Assembly (NCBI GenBank): GCA_965247225.1
Contig: CBDFGT010000017.1
Span: 62,001-126,000, forward strand
Length of the DNA stretch: 64,000 bases
Reading direction: 5' to 3'
DNA from: CBDFGT01 sp965247225
GTDB lineage: Bacteria > Pseudomonadota > Alphaproteobacteria > Rhizobiales > Rhizobiaceae
A model generated the notes under the pieces. The model ran no database searches. It worked only from the letters and a program-made list of their open reading frames with translations, and had not been told where the DNA came from. This document shows, piece after piece, positions 63,584-64,000 of the stretch. Within the stretch, counting starts at the first letter, position 1. Each line of letters begins with the position of its first letter. The position numbers were made by a program, and so were the translations under genes.

Positions 63584-64000
63584 ATGACATTGCCAAATTA
63601 TATCACGATTGCCAGATTTCTGGCTGTCCCGGCAATTGTCTATGCCCTGCTGCACGGATATGTGATTGCAGCCTTTGTCGGTTTTCTGGCAGCCGGAATA
63701 TCTGACGCGCTGGACGGCATCATCGCCCGGCATTTCAACGCCCGGTCGGATCTCGGCACATGGATGGACCCGGTCGCTGACAAGTTTTTGCTGGTGTCCA
63801 TGTTCATTGTTCTGGGGGTTCTGGGGCATTTGCCGGACTGGCTGGTGCTTCTGGTCATCACCCGCGATGTTCTGATTGTCGGAGCCGTAATCCTGTCCAG
63901 TCTGATGGGGCATCCGCTCAGGCTGGCCCCCATTTTTGTATCAAAGGCCAATACGGCGGCCCAGATCGGTCTGGTGGTGGTTGTGCTGGCGATGCTGGCC
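63584..64000 (+). CDS. CDP-alcohol phosphatidyltransferase, N-terminal part
   Basis: 139 codons are in the window; the gene runs off the end. The full CDP-alcohol motif is present (SDALDGIIARHFNARSD, then LGTWMDPVADK), with several hydrophobic helices. Similar to PgsA but a separate gene from the pgsA at 50.3 kb; its product may be cardiolipin-type or another phospholipid. A very strong AGGAGG lies 8 bp before ATG. Confidence 0.88.
   Translation, partial: MTLPNYITIARFLAVPAIVYALLHGYVIAAFVGFLAAGISDALDGIIARHFNARSDLGTWMDPVADKFLLVSMFIVLGVLGHLPDWLVLLVITRDVLIVGAVILSSLMGHPLRLAPIFVSKANTAAQIGLVVVVLAMLA

Noticed and set aside
1..64000. tRNA, rRNA, CRISPR array, integrase or full insertion sequence
   Set aside because: I looked on both strands and saw no cloverleaf, spaced repeat array or transposase/integrase frame. 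This was by eye; a tRNAscan or CRISPR search would settle it.

Overview
This window is a gene-dense stretch of alphaproteobacterial chromosome. The gene order (lptF-lptG-lptD-surA-pdxA-rsmA; fabD-fabG-acpP-fabF-mltG-yicC-gmk; rpsF-rpsR-DUF2232-rplI-dnaB-higBA-alr-radA-cvpA-purF; uvrC-pgsA-moaD-moaE; purM-purN), an Omp25-type porin-like protein and Bru-RS-like palindromic repeats point to the Hyphomicrobiales, most likely a Brucella/Ochrobactrum relative. That placement is inferred from content; I could not run a search. I saw no rRNA, tRNA, CRISPR array, prophage or complete insertion sequence.

Layout. 1-5.7 kb (+): end of cysS, a GFA protein, proline iminopeptidase, a VOC protein, citramalate synthase and two EamA transporters. 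5.7-12.7 kb: a LOG protein (-), a large repeat-containing LysM envelope protein, an Atm1-like ABC exporter and the phosphatidylethanolamine pair psd-pssA. 12.8-23.8 kb (mostly -): SDR, purF, cvpA, radA, alr, a higBA toxin-antitoxin locus (+) whose toxin gene is split by a 276-bp inverted-repeat element, then dnaB, rplI, DUF2232, rpsR, rpsF. 24.2-26.5 kb: two frameshifted accessory genes. 26.7-33.4 kb (+): fatty-acid synthesis block plus mltG, yicC and gmk. 33.5-41 kb (-): LPS transport operon with pdxA and rsmA, followed by a PAP2 phosphatase. 42-44 kb (+): pepA and holC. 44-47.5 kb: a frameshifted GalD-like dehydrogenase, a small lipoprotein, and an ABC-F gene broken by about ten frame changes. 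47.6-54 kb: GST and ndk (+), then ung, moaE, moaD, pgsA, uvrC and an SDR (-). 54.3-61.4 kb: Omp25-like protein, GST, RNase T2, a secreted orphan, rlmJ, a molybdopterin oxidoreductase and an omptin protease, interspersed with three copies of a ~105-bp repeat (a fourth copy lies before fabF). 61.5-64 kb: a 170-bp palindromic element at the purN stop, purN-purM (-), and the start of a CDP-alcohol phosphatidyltransferase (+).

Much of the window serves the cell envelope: phospholipids (psd, pssA, pgsA), fatty acids (fab genes), LPS export (lptDFG, surA-like), peptidoglycan (alr, mltG, LysM) and outer-membrane proteins. The most notable features are the small palindromic elements. One splits higB, one reaches the stop codon of purN, and the ~105-bp family abuts or supplies stop codons of neighbouring genes. 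A set of frameshifts confined to accessory genes is the other; it could be real gene decay or sequence error. I see no clearly new multi-gene system.
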